From positions 1-49,489 of the forward strand of contig JAKBAE010000003.1 in NCBI GenBank assembly GCA_021809325.1: a DNA stretch of 49,489 bases, written 5' to 3'. Positions within the stretch are counted from its first letter, which is position 1. Every line of letters starts with the position of its first letter. The DNA comes from a bacterium. Its GTDB lineage: Bacteria; Chlamydiota; Chlamydiia; Chlamydiales; SM23-39. The position numbers were made by a program, and so were the translations under genes. This document shows, piece after piece, positions 8,587 to 16,495 of this stretch. The notes under the pieces were generated by a model. The model saw only the letters and a program-made list of their open reading frames with translations. It was not told the DNA's origin and made no database searches.

Positions 8587-9525
8587 TTATTCTTCAAATT
8601 CAAATATCTCTCTCTTGCATATCTCGTTGAGAATGAGTTTTAATTCATCATCCAATGGGATATGCGCTTCCTTGTGGATTTTTATCGCTGTTTGGAGCAG
8701 TTTATTCTGCCGCATGATCTGTACATCTTCACTGTGAAAGAAACCGTTTGCCTCGTCGACAAGATATTGTTTGGCCAGCTGATAGAAGCCTCGGGTTTCA
8801 AGACTGAGTTCTCTTTTGTGGTCAAATGCATACCGGGCTAGGGGGTGGGTGATCTGAAATTCGATTAAACCATATTGGGGAAGATAAACATGGACAAGCT
8901 GTACGATGTCCCCCCATTTGCCATGTTCATTGATGCATTGCCCCCATCGGCTTTTGCCTTGTACATGAACCAGCCCCCCTTCATTTTCCGCGATCTTCCG
9001 GATGTGCTCGATGGCGGCTGGAATTCCATCAAGGTTCCAGAAGGGGATGCTATAGGATAAAAAGTCATTGATGACAGTGAAGAATCCGGTATTCTTCTCG
9101 AGCCGTTCCTTATGCTTGTTGAGCACATGCTGTAAATCCAGAGGCGCTTTATGCGAAGAATAGAAATAATAGTTCAGAAAATGCTCTCGTTTCAGATGGT
9201 GAACTGCATCTTCGATCGGCATGTGGGAAAGTCTGAAATCCATCTTAATTTGCTGAAAAATATGATCCATATTTGGGGGTGGGGGTGGCTGACCCTCTTC
9301 TATTAATTGAAAAAGCCCGGCGACTTCGCCTATTTTAAAATGGACAGAGTTGAGATATTCTTGTGTAACCAGCGGCACTAACTCTGACCACTTATGTGAG
9401 TCCCAGTTTTCTTCTCCTAGGCCTAGATCTTTAACTGTTGCATAGAGCTTATTTTGGAAAGTCTCAATAGCTGAACTCACAGCGAAAACAGGGCTGGATT
9501 GACCTACTCGTAGATGTGCTGCCAT
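8587..9525 (-). CDS. Orphan protein of unknown function
   Basis: I do not recognise this 312-residue protein. It has a textbook ribosome binding site, AGGAGG seven bases before ATG 9525, so it is surely translated. There is no clear signal peptide or membrane helix. A proline run (EGQPPPPPNMDH, about residues 77-88) separates an N-terminal helical part from the rest. The middle region contains WGQCINEHGKWGDIVQLVHVYLPQYG and then LIEFQI, a layout faintly like the G..VEIQI block of RelA/SpoT-type nucleotidyltransferases, but the catalytic residues cannot be confirmed. The C-terminus is strongly acidic (EICKREIFEFEE). It is convergent with cydB. It could be a lineage-specific effector or a small regulator; treat as unknown. 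Confidence 0.75.
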   Translation of the reverse strand: MAAHLRVGQSSPVFAVSSAIETFQNKLYATVKDLGLGEENWDSHKWSELVPLVTQEYLNSVHFKIGEVAGLFQLIEEGQPPPPPNMDHIFQQIKMDFRLSHMPIEDAVHHLKREHFLNYYFYSSHKAPLDLQHVLNKHKERLEKNTGFFTVINDFLSYSIPFWNLDGIPAAIEHIRKIAENEGGLVHVQGKSRWGQCINEHGKWGDIVQLVHVYLPQYGLIEFQITHPLARYAFDHKRELSLETRGFYQLAKQYLVDEANGFFHSEDVQIMRQNKLLQTAIKIHKEAHIPLDDELKLILNEICKREIFEFEE

Positions 9526-9570
9526 TATTTGCCTCCTAGAAGATTGCTTGAGGAGGAAAAAATTTAATTG

Positions 9571-10170
9571 TCAGGTGGATTCATTGCAATGAGGAAATCC
9601 TACGACCGCCCGGTAGCAGAGGAGAAGATGCTCCACCCCGTTCATAGCGCGATGCGGCTTTTCTTCGAGAGGGAGCTTGTAGTACGAGGCGATTGTGTCT
9701 TTTGAGAGGCCTATCTCCCAGGGCATCGGCACGCCTCCCCCCTTTGCCTTTTCCATAGAAAGAGCCCAGAACATGGAGGCCAGATCGAGCCAATGGTAGG
9801 GCCAGCTCAAAAGCTCTTGCGTATCCGCATCAATAAGCTGCGAAAAAAAGACCCTGTCGAAAGAGGGGTTTTGACAGATGAAGAGCGCCTTTTTACGCCG
9901 GATGTTCCACTGGGCGAACAAGTCGATGATCTGCTGGGACGCGTGGCGGGCTGAGCTGCCGCCTTTCACCTCTTCCCAAGTAAAGCCATTGATCTTGAGG
10001 CTCTCATGGTCGCTTTTTTCCCATGCTTCAACGGGTTGCGCTATGAGGGACTGAAAATGTTCCTTAACATCGCCCGTTTTCAGATCGACGATTTTGAAGG
10101 CGATCTCCAGGATTTTATGGATTTGCGGATTAAGACCGTTGGTTTCGGTATCGAGAAAAATGCCGAGCAC
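9571..10170 (-). CDS. DnaQ/RNase T-like 3'-5' exonuclease
   Basis: A 199-residue DEDDh-superfamily exonuclease. Motif I is FLDTETNGL right at the start (D and E), and motif II is in ICQNPSFDRVFF. Motif III reads KPHRAMNGVEHLL, keeping the catalytic His but with Gly where the last metal-binding Asp normally stands (H-x-A-x-x-D). The real start is probably GTG 10170 (VLGIFLDTE), because AGGTGG sits just upstream and motif I should be near the N-terminus; a TTG at 10224 is the alternative. No PolC or polymerase domain is attached, so it may be a proofreading-like or RNA-trimming nuclease. It is divergent from nusB across a 116-base gap. Activity is uncertain because of the altered motif. Confidence 0.8.
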   Translation of the reverse strand: MLGIFLDTETNGLNPQIHKILEIAFKIVDLKTGDVKEHFQSLIAQPVEAWEKSDHESLKINGFTWEEVKGGSSARHASQQIIDLFAQWNIRRKKALFICQNPSFDRVFFSQLIDADTQELLSWPYHWLDLASMFWALSMEKAKGGGVPMPWEIGLSKDTIASYYKLPLEEKPHRAMNGVEHLLLCYRAVVGFPHCNEST

Positions 10171-10286
10171 AGCACCACCTGTATGTAATTTACAAAGGAT
10201 AGCAATCGCCTTTGATCGATTCAAGAGAAGTTTATGCTTTTCTCCTTGTGCGTCCTGTGTTAGAATCTTCGCGCTAGGAGAAAACT

Positions 10287-10721
10287 ATGTCCCTTCCGCC
10301 GCAGAAATTTCGTGAAATGGTTTTTCAAATGCTTTTTTGCTGTGAATTTTCAGGCAGCGAGGAGAAGGATGTCGCCGCTATGCTGATGCATGAGCTGAAA
10401 GTGACAAAAAAAATGGCGCTTTCGGCCTATGTTCGTGTAAGCCAAATTTTGGAAAAGCTGCCGGAGATCGATGCCAAGATCGCTATGGCGTCTTCTGAAT
10501 ATCAATTTGAGAGAATTTCTCGAATTGAAAAAAACATTTTGCGTCTGGGGCTTTTCGAGTTATTCTTTGATGAGAGCCTTCCTTGGAAGGTATCGATTGC
10601 GGAAGCGATCCGCCTCTGCCGTAAGTTTGGCACGCCGGAGAGTTCCCATTTTGTAAATGCGATCCTGGACTCCATCTATAAGGCGAGCTCTCTATGCACA
10701 TCCAGCGAGGCAAGCTCTTAA
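10287..10721 (+). CDS. nusB: Transcription antitermination factor NusB
   Basis: A 144-residue RNA-binding protein of the NusB family, part of the antitermination complex on rRNA operons together with NusE/S10. The all-helical sequence carries the family hallmarks FREMVFQMLFCCEFS at the N-terminus, RISRIEKNILRLGLFEL in the middle and EAIRLCRKFGTPESSHFVNAILDSI near the C-terminus. AGGAG lies six bases before ATG 10287. The 3' end overlaps the murB start by 28 bases, so nusB, murB and the PHP gene are one transcription unit. Length is normal for the family. Confidence 0.95.
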   Translation: MSLPPQKFREMVFQMLFCCEFSGSEEKDVAAMLMHELKVTKKMALSAYVRVSQILEKLPEIDAKIAMASSEYQFERISRIEKNILRLGLFELFFDESLPWKVSIAEAIRLCRKFGTPESSHFVNAILDSIYKASSLCTSSEASS

Positions 10722-11554
10722 GCGAACTTTCGACCTTTGGGATCGGCGGTCCTGCCAGGTACTATATTGAGGCGAAAGAACCCAATACTGCAAGAGAGGC
10801 AATGCAATGGGCCCTTTCTCAACAGATTCCCGTCTTCATCCTCGGCAAAGGATCAAACTCTCTTTTCGACGATCGGGGATATGACGGGTTGATCCTCCAT
10901 AACAAAATTGATTTTTGCGAAATTGCTCAAGACTCGGTATATGCCGGGGCAGGCTATAGCTTTTCGCTTCTTGGCGTGCAGACGGCAAGGAAGGGATTTT
11001 CCGGGCTCGAATTTGCTTCGGGCATTCCCGGGACAGTGGGAGGGGCCGTCTTCATGAACGCAGGGGCCAATGGGCAAGAGGTAAAAGACGCTTTGCTTGA
11101 GGCGCTCTACCTCGGGCTCGATGGGGAGGAAAGGCTCTTTTTAAGGAGCGATCTGGAGTTTTCTTATCGCTTTTCTTCATTCCAAAAATTGCGGGGTTGT
11201 ATTTTGGCTGCTCGATTCGAGCTAAAAGAGAATAAAGAGGCTAGACAGTCCCAATTGAAGATTGTTGAGTACCGCCTAAAAACGCAGCCCTATAAGGAAA
11301 AAAGCGCAGGATGCATCTTTCGCAATCCCTCTCCGAGTCTCTCTGCAGGAGCGCTGATTGAGCGCTGCGGTTTGAAAGGGTCCGTATTAGGCGGCGCACG
11401 CGTATCGGAGATGCATGCCAATTTCATTGTTAACGAAGCCAAAGCGAGCTGCACAGATGTGCTTGCCCTAATCCAAAAAATCCAAGAAACAGTGGCTGAA
11501 AAAAGCGGGGTCCGGCTCGAGCCGGAAGTGCGTAAGGTGCCTTTCGATGAGTGA
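10694..11554 (+). CDS. murB: UDP-N-acetylenolpyruvoylglucosamine reductase
   Basis: A 286-residue FAD-dependent reductase that makes UDP-N-acetylmuramic acid from the enolpyruvyl intermediate, an early cytoplasmic step of peptidoglycan synthesis. The N-terminal FAD domain shows TFGIGGPARYY and GKGSNSLFDD, then the PGTVGGAVFMNAGANGQEV block. The substrate domain has KSAGCIFRNP, where the usual proton-donor Ser of GSxFKNP is replaced by Cys, and ends in VRLEPEVRKV. The compact length and missing tyrosine loop suggest the type II class. The start lies within nusB and the stop overlaps the PHP gene start by eight bases. Together with murD, murF and mraY in the window it supports a working peptidoglycan route. 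Confidence 0.95.
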   Translation: MHIQRGKLLSELSTFGIGGPARYYIEAKEPNTAREAMQWALSQQIPVFILGKGSNSLFDDRGYDGLILHNKIDFCEIAQDSVYAGAGYSFSLLGVQTARKGFSGLEFASGIPGTVGGAVFMNAGANGQEVKDALLEALYLGLDGEERLFLRSDLEFSYRFSSFQKLRGCILAARFELKENKEARQSQLKIVEYRLKTQPYKEKSAGCIFRNPSPSLSAGALIERCGLKGSVLGGARVSEMHANFIVNEAKASCTDVLALIQKIQETVAEKSGVRLEPEVRKVPFDE

Positions 11555-12362
11555 ATTTCGAGCTGATCTCCATTGCCATAGCAACTGTTCGGACGGGACG
11601 GACCATCCTTTGAAGCTTCTCGATCTAGCTAAAGAGGCGGGCCTCAGCGGTCTTTCGATTACAGATCATGATACGATCCAAGCCTATACGCCTGAGCTTT
11701 ATGCAAAAGCCAAAGAGCTGGGCATAACGCTTCTGATCGGGACGGAAATTTCGACTGAATTCCAGGGGCTGACCGTTCATATTCTCGCGTATGGCTTCGA
11801 TCATTCGCTGGGAGAGTTTCTTAAAGAAGCTTTAGATCGACGTAAAGATCGAAACCGGAAGATTTTGGCTAAGCTGAAAAAGAAAGGAATTGCGATTGAA
11901 GAAAGCGAATTGCCGACTTTCGGCCCTGAGCAGATCATCGGGCGCCCTCATATCGCCGCTGCTCTATTGAAAAAGGGGGAAGTCTCTTCGATTCAAGAAG
12001 CGTTTGAGCGCTATTTGCAAGATACAGCAAGCTGCTATGTGCCCGGTGGAAAGTTTACGCCGCTCGAAGCGATCCGGATGATCCAGGAGGCAAAGGGGAA
12101 AGCTGTGTTAGCCCATCCCCACTTCTTAAAAAAGGGGCGCTTTTTACGGGAAATTCTAGGCCATCCATTTGATGGGATAGAGTGCTATTATGGGCGGCTG
12201 CATAAAGCGCAAGAAGCTCCCTGGCTCAAAATTGCCCAGGAAAAGGGCTGGCTGATCACCGGCGGCTCAGACTATCACGGCTCTTTACGGCCCTACATCC
12301 ATCTGGGATGCTCCTGGGTTGGGGAAGCTGCTTTTCAGCGGCTTCTTGGGGATTTGTGTTAA
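11547..12362 (+). CDS. PHP-domain phosphoesterase (YciV/RNase AM-like)
   Basis: A 271-residue PHP-family metal-dependent phosphoesterase. The metal-binding motifs are in order: DLHCHSNCSDG near residue 7, SITDHDT near 36, GTEIS near 65, GRPHIA near 133, LAHPHF near 188 and GGSDYHG near 235. This layout matches YciV-type proteins, which have been described as 5'-3' exoribonucleases or nucleotide 3',5'-bisphosphate phosphatases; which applies here is unknown. The ATG overlaps the murB stop. The gene ends on stop codons shared with the convergent DUF3857 gene (12359-12362). All expected ligands are present. Confidence 0.9.
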   Translation: MSEFRADLHCHSNCSDGTDHPLKLLDLAKEAGLSGLSITDHDTIQAYTPELYAKAKELGITLLIGTEISTEFQGLTVHILAYGFDHSLGEFLKEALDRRKDRNRKILAKLKKKGIAIEESELPTFGPEQIIGRPHIAAALLKKGEVSSIQEAFERYLQDTASCYVPGGKFTPLEAIRMIQEAKGKAVLAHPHFLKKGRFLREILGHPFDGIECYYGRLHKAQEAPWLKIAQEKGWLITGGSDYHGSLRPYIHLGCSWVGEAAFQRLLGDLC

Positions 12363-14263
12363 GGCTTAGCCAGGATCCTCGCAACCTGGAGCGCCCACCG
12401 AGCGTCTCGGGGATGCTCGTAAATCAATGCAATAGAAGAGTATCTCCCAAAAATCAGCTCTTCAGCGTACTCTTCAAGATCTTCCGGCTCCAGGCTATCT
12501 AGCTTCCCATTTAACTCAAAGACTACTTCTTGTTCTGAAGGGGAGTGCGCGGTAAAATCAAATGCGGGATGCTCGATTTGGACAGGAATGCACTCTATGC
12601 CTCCCGAAGAGAGAAGAACTCTCTCCTTTATTCGATAAAGAGGAGGGAGCTGCAAAGGCGATTTGCGTTTCTCCGGATCAAATTCTTGTTGAAAATAGGC
12701 GAGAGGTTTTGCCCGGTAGCAAAAATAATTTTCTTCTTCGCTATCTTGGGTCCAAGGGTCTTTCAATTTTAAGGTAATAGATGCTTGAATCTTGTTGAGT
12801 GCACGATCGTCCTCATAATCATACGAGACGAGTTTTATAGAGCCATAGAAGTCTTCGTAGAGGTCTTTTAGATCTTTAGCACACGCTTTCTTTCCTCTTT
12901 GCGAGATCTCATGACGAAACCAGTTTGCAAATTCTCCATAGTAATTTGAGTTGATCGTCATCGTTACGCTTTCACCGATTGTAAACGTGGTTGTCCTGTC
13001 CAAGTCGATCTCGGCTCGAAGCTCCGGGATGGTGGAGAGTTCTTGGGTCTCTTCAGAGAGCGCCAGCCCTTTTCGATAGGGCAAATAAGACTCTTTAAGC
13101 GAGCCTCCTTGATAAAGCATAGTAGGATCGACGTAAATCGGCTCTTCGGCCAAATCGATCCGGACAATGACATGGTTGAAGATTTGTTGAGGGAGAAAAT
13201 GGTCTATCCCATCCAGTTTTTTTATATGCACTAAGACAGGGGTCGAGGGAATGTCTAAAAGATGGAGAAAGGCGCGGAGAAGCTGAGTTTTCGCCTTGCA
13301 ATCTCCATAACGCCGTTTCAGCGTTTCATTTGGATTAGCCGGATTAAAGCCTCCGTCGCCAAGCGCAAGGGCAAGATAGCGAATCTCGTCTTGAACAAAA
13401 CGGAGCGCTTTGAGAGCGGCCTCTTCTTTACTCAAACTATTCTTTTCCCAATCCCGGATCAGGTCGAGCGCTTCGGGATTGAAATCAAAGGAGGGGTCCA
13501 ATTGATAAAACTGCAGCTTATCTTGTACAACATCATTCCAGGAAGTGGCTTCTGTGAATTGAATGGAAGGAGTGTCATAAAAACTTGCCGGTTGATTTGC
13601 TTCGGTTTTTTTGGCCGGGCAGGGCTCTTGTGTGACTTGGTATTCAGTCTCTGTCTCTTGTATAGCAAGTCCTTCAGGAGGGTTATAGAGAGTGCTATTA
13701 AAAGCGCTCTCCTTTGGCTTTACAATCCTAAGATGCAGTTTTTGCAGCTCTGTCTTCGATTGCAAAGGCAATCTGAACCCCCAGCGATCAAAGGGAAAGC
13801 CGACGATAGTATAGGAGTATTCGAGAAGGTCCCCTTCAGAAACGTCATCTAGAAAAATGAGCGCTTTCAGAGTGTCTGTGAAAATCCACCCGTCCCATTG
13901 ATCTTGGATTACATAGATTTGCGCATCTTCTAATCGGTCTAATCTGTTTCCGTTGCGGATGATCTCACAGCTATGGAGAATTAGCTTTTGATAGTTGGGG
14001 GTAAAGGGGATTTCCACGCTTCCGAAATGAACGGCATCGATCTGATGTTCGATCTTTCGTGCAATGTGGGAATAGATCGATTTGCTTTCGCAATCAAATT
14101 GGCAGTCTTCTAAAACATCCGGGCAGTCAGATAGCTCTTCAGGAAGAGAGGCCGGTTTGACCCAAAAGGGGATGGGTTCTTTTGTAATACAGTAGTCTGG
14201 CGCCGGGCGGATAAATCTTTCAGGCATCTGAGCATGATAGGCGGGAGGGGTTGCATCGAACAT
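12359..14263 (-). CDS. DUF3857/transglutaminase-like protein
   Basis: A 634-residue protein with an N-terminal DUF3857 beta domain (about residues 60-230, including the VSEGDLLEYSYTIVGFP segment) and a central transglutaminase-like core. The Cys-His-Asp triad is visible as RRYGDCKAKTQLL (Cys about 322), FNHVIVRI (His about 364) and YVDPTM (Asp about 379). The C-terminal 240 residues are a second beta-rich region. Members of this family usually carry a signal peptide and work in the periplasm; none is seen here. ATG 14263 is chosen because GGAG stands six bases upstream; an in-frame TTG lies four codons earlier. It is a single gene, convergent with the PHP gene and 46 bases downstream of tlyC. 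Substrate unknown. Confidence 0.85.
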   Translation of the reverse strand: MFDATPPAYHAQMPERFIRPAPDYCITKEPIPFWVKPASLPEELSDCPDVLEDCQFDCESKSIYSHIARKIEHQIDAVHFGSVEIPFTPNYQKLILHSCEIIRNGNRLDRLEDAQIYVIQDQWDGWIFTDTLKALIFLDDVSEGDLLEYSYTIVGFPFDRWGFRLPLQSKTELQKLHLRIVKPKESAFNSTLYNPPEGLAIQETETEYQVTQEPCPAKKTEANQPASFYDTPSIQFTEATSWNDVVQDKLQFYQLDPSFDFNPEALDLIRDWEKNSLSKEEAALKALRFVQDEIRYLALALGDGGFNPANPNETLKRRYGDCKAKTQLLRAFLHLLDIPSTPVLVHIKKLDGIDHFLPQQIFNHVIVRIDLAEEPIYVDPTMLYQGGSLKESYLPYRKGLALSEETQELSTIPELRAEIDLDRTTTFTIGESVTMTINSNYYGEFANWFRHEISQRGKKACAKDLKDLYEDFYGSIKLVSYDYEDDRALNKIQASITLKLKDPWTQDSEEENYFCYRAKPLAYFQQEFDPEKRKSPLQLPPLYRIKERVLLSSGGIECIPVQIEHPAFDFTAHSPSEQEVVFELNGKLDSLEPEDLEEYAEELIFGRYSSIALIYEHPRDARWALQVARILAKP

Positions 14264-14309
14264 AGATTTCTCCAAAATTGAGGAGAGATTCTAACTTTGG
14301 AGAATGTTT

Positions 14310-15641
14310 TTAGTCTTGTTCGATGTTGGGATGCGGCAGGATTTTGATCTTTTTGATCGAGCGCTCGTTGGAAGAGAGCACTTCGAGATCGAACTCGTCT
14401 TGCATGAGGCGCCAGCCCTTTGGCGGGATCGTGCCTGCGCGGTGGAATACATAGCCGCCGATTGTCTCATAATCAGGGTCGGGCGGAATGCGGACGCCGA
14501 TCTGCTCTTCTACGTCGTGGATGCTCATTTTCGCATCAACGACCCATCCGCCATTCGGCAAAGGCCAAAACTGCTGGTCGGCTGCAATGTCGTATTCGTC
14601 TTCAATCTCACCGACGAGCTCTTCTAAAATATCTTCAATGGTGACGATCCCTTCTGTTCCCCCATATTCATCGACGATGATTGCCATGTGGATTTGCTTG
14701 CTGCGAAACTCCTGCAGGAGATGGGCGATTTTTTTGTTTTCCGGGGCATAGAGGACAGGTTTTGCAATCGATTCAAGGGCCGACTTGCTGTCTTGGGCAG
14801 ACTCGGTATAGTACTTCAGCAAATCCTTATAGAGGACGACGCCGATGATCACATCGAGCGAGTCCCGGTAGATCGGGATGCGGCTATAGCCCTCTTGAGC
14901 AAAAAGCTTTGCTGCATCGTTGATCAACGTATCGGCAGGCAGGCTGAAGATATCGACGCGGGGCACCATGATCTCTTTGGCAACCCGTTCTTTGAAGTTG
15001 ATAAACGAGCCGATCATCTTCTGATCAAATGGATCGAGGTGGCGCTGCAGCTCCGATTCGCGGATCAGCTCTTTAATCTGCGCCCGGCTAGGGATGGCCA
15101 TCGCTTCCTGTTCGAGAGCTTCCGCTTTTTGCACGATCCCGCGAGTTGCATGGAGCAGGAGATAGACGATCGGAAAGACAATCACAAGATAAATCGAGGA
15201 TATGGAAGAGCAGACCTTCAAAGAGCTTTTTGGCCAAAGGCTGGCTGTCAGGCGGGCAGCAAAGGCGGTGAGCAAAGTAGTCAAAAGAAGGGCAGCTCCT
15301 GTTAAGAGAAAGAGCCGCCAGTCATGTGTAGAGGGGGCCTCTTCCAGCATTGCGCGGAAGTAGGGGACTAGGGTCGCGAGAAAAAAGAAGCCGCTTAAGG
15401 TAAAAAGAAGCTGATAGATGTTTTTGCTAAGCCCGATGGAGATGTGCAGAGTATCCCATTCATAGCGGGGAAAAAAGCGTCGGAGAATCGGTCTAAAGAA
15501 AAAACCGGACTTTCGGAGGGTCTCTTTTGATTTAATGCGGCCTAAACAGAGGATCGATGTGCTGAGCATGTTTAAAGAAAATATCCCGGCCAAAAAGAGG
15601 ATTGGAAGGACGAAGCTGTCAATCAGAAAATCGAAGATCAT
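14310..15641 (-). CDS. TlyC/CorC-type membrane protein with CBS domains
   Basis: A 443-residue protein of the HlyC/CorC (CNNM-like) family. Four hydrophobic segments occupy the first 190 residues, followed by a pair of CBS domains (starting IMVPRVDIFSLPAD and VLYAPENKKIAHLL) and a C-terminal CorC_HlyC domain (WVVDAKMSIHDVEEQIG). VDEYGGTEGIVTIEDILEE is the family's most conserved block. The family is linked to magnesium or cobalt efflux; the name haemolysin is historical. The start ATG 15641 overlaps the ybeY stop by ATGA, and an upstream extension to 15677 is ybeY shadow. ybeY-tlyC adjacency is also found in Chlamydia. Confidence 0.92.
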   Translation of the reverse strand: MIFDFLIDSFVLPILFLAGIFSLNMLSTSILCLGRIKSKETLRKSGFFFRPILRRFFPRYEWDTLHISIGLSKNIYQLLFTLSGFFFLATLVPYFRAMLEEAPSTHDWRLFLLTGAALLLTTLLTAFAARLTASLWPKSSLKVCSSISSIYLVIVFPIVYLLLHATRGIVQKAEALEQEAMAIPSRAQIKELIRESELQRHLDPFDQKMIGSFINFKERVAKEIMVPRVDIFSLPADTLINDAAKLFAQEGYSRIPIYRDSLDVIIGVVLYKDLLKYYTESAQDSKSALESIAKPVLYAPENKKIAHLLQEFRSKQIHMAIIVDEYGGTEGIVTIEDILEELVGEIEDEYDIAADQQFWPLPNGGWVVDAKMSIHDVEEQIGVRIPPDPDYETIGGYVFHRAGTIPPKGWRLMQDEFDLEVLSSNERSIKKIKILPHPNIEQD

Positions 15642-16063
15642 AAAGAAATCTGTAGGTCTTTTAGATGAGCCATACACGTTTTCTCTTTTTTTCGCATGGC
15701 TCTTCTTTTAATTGGGTCGAGATCGTCATATCCAAGAAGATGCAGAATCCCGTGGACAATGTAAAGAGCCGTCTCGGTTAAAGGGTCGCCTCCCCTTTTT
15801 AAGCAATAGTCGATAGCAGCTTGAGGGCAGACGAAGATCTCTCCAAGCGTTTCTTTATCAATCGGAAAGGTGATGCAGTCTGTTGGAGAGGGGTCGTCGA
15901 AGAATTCGGCGTGCAGCTCGGAAATCCGTTTCTTTGTGACAAAATGAATGAAAATCTCGTTATATTCTATATTTTCAGCTTGAAGTATAGTTTTAACGAG
16001 AGACTTTGCTCTCCGGATGGAGAGCTTCAAGTCTTTTTGGCGATTGAATACGACAACGTTCAT
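15638..16063 (-). CDS. ybeY: Endoribonuclease YbeY
   Basis: A 141-residue single-strand endoribonuclease of the UPF0054 family, acting in 16S rRNA maturation and ribosome quality control. SPTDCITFPID and GEIFVCPQAA match the two central conserved blocks. The zinc motif reads HGILHLLGYDD: His 104 and His 108 are kept, but Asp 114 stands where many YbeY proteins have the third His (HGxLHLxGYDH). Asp is a plausible metal ligand. The gene follows the small basic protein gene by 33 bases and overlaps tlyC by four. Length is normal for the family. Confidence 0.92.
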   Translation of the reverse strand: MNVVVFNRQKDLKLSIRRAKSLVKTILQAENIEYNEIFIHFVTKKRISELHAEFFDDPSPTDCITFPIDKETLGEIFVCPQAAIDYCLKRGGDPLTETALYIVHGILHLLGYDDLDPIKRRAMRKKEKTCMAHLKDLQISL

Positions 16064-16096
16064 ATTGATGCCATTGGTTTGGCCAATGGCGATTTT

Positions 16097-16255
16097 TTAG
16101 ACCGATGGAGTTTTGGGAAGACCTGTTACTTTCAGGTTTTTGCCGTCCACCCATCTGCCGAGTTTTTTCAGGACGTCGATGCGCTCATAGCGCTTCAGGA
16201 CATTGCGCTTTTGGGCGCCTTTGCTCGATTTGCCGTAGCTATTGTGTCTGGTCAT
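16097..16255 (-). CDS. Small basic protein of Chlamydiae/Verrucomicrobia type
   Basis: A 52-residue, strongly basic protein starting MTRHNSYGKSSKGAQKRN and ending in VTGLPKTPSV. The pattern of SYGKSSKG, KRNVLKR(Y/F)ER, DVLKKLGRW and GLPKT fits the small basic protein family described for Chlamydiae and Verrucomicrobia (TIGR04137), proposed to be ribosome-associated. It begins at ATG 16255 and stops at TAA 16097. It lies 17 bases after another tiny basic gene and 33 bases before ybeY, an rRNA-processing enzyme, which supports a ribosome-linked role. The composition (about a quarter Lys/Arg) suggests RNA binding. The assignment comes from recalled family features, not a search. Confidence 0.85.
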   Translation of the reverse strand: MTRHNSYGKSSKGAQKRNVLKRYERIDVLKKLGRWVDGKNLKVTGLPKTPSV

Positions 16256-16272
16256 AGTTGCATCCGATAGGG

Positions 16273-16440
16273 TTAGGAGATTTTGGGCACAAAGCGCAAT
16301 TCTACTTCGGCAGCAGTGTTTTCATGCAGCCGGTAGCCTTGTACAAGGTTATCTCGTTTTGATCCGGTTTTTTTTGATGGCATTTTGGGGCGGCGTCTTG
16401 AAACCGCTCTTCTTTCTGCCTGTTTGCTCATTCGGGTCAT
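16273..16440 (-). CDS. Tiny basic protein, unknown
   Basis: A 55-residue reading frame starting at ATG 16440 (or the ATG three codons later), with GGAG about eight bases upstream. The first half is very basic (MTRMSKQAERRAVSRRRPKM, then KKTGSKRD) and the second half is neutral to acidic (ENTAAEVELRFVPKIS). It sits between holC and the small basic protein gene on the same strand, with gaps of 55 and 17 bases, so it is very likely cotranscribed and real. Chlamydia genomes have two tiny genes upstream of ybeY, and this pair may be their counterpart. I do not recognise a domain. RNA or ribosome binding is plausible from composition alone. Confidence 0.65.
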   Translation of the reverse strand: MTRMSKQAERRAVSRRRPKMPSKKTGSKRDNLVQGYRLHENTAAEVELRFVPKIS

Positions 16441-16495
16441 GATGGGTACTCCATAGAAAATCAGGCCATTATTCTATGTATTCTTCCTATATCAA

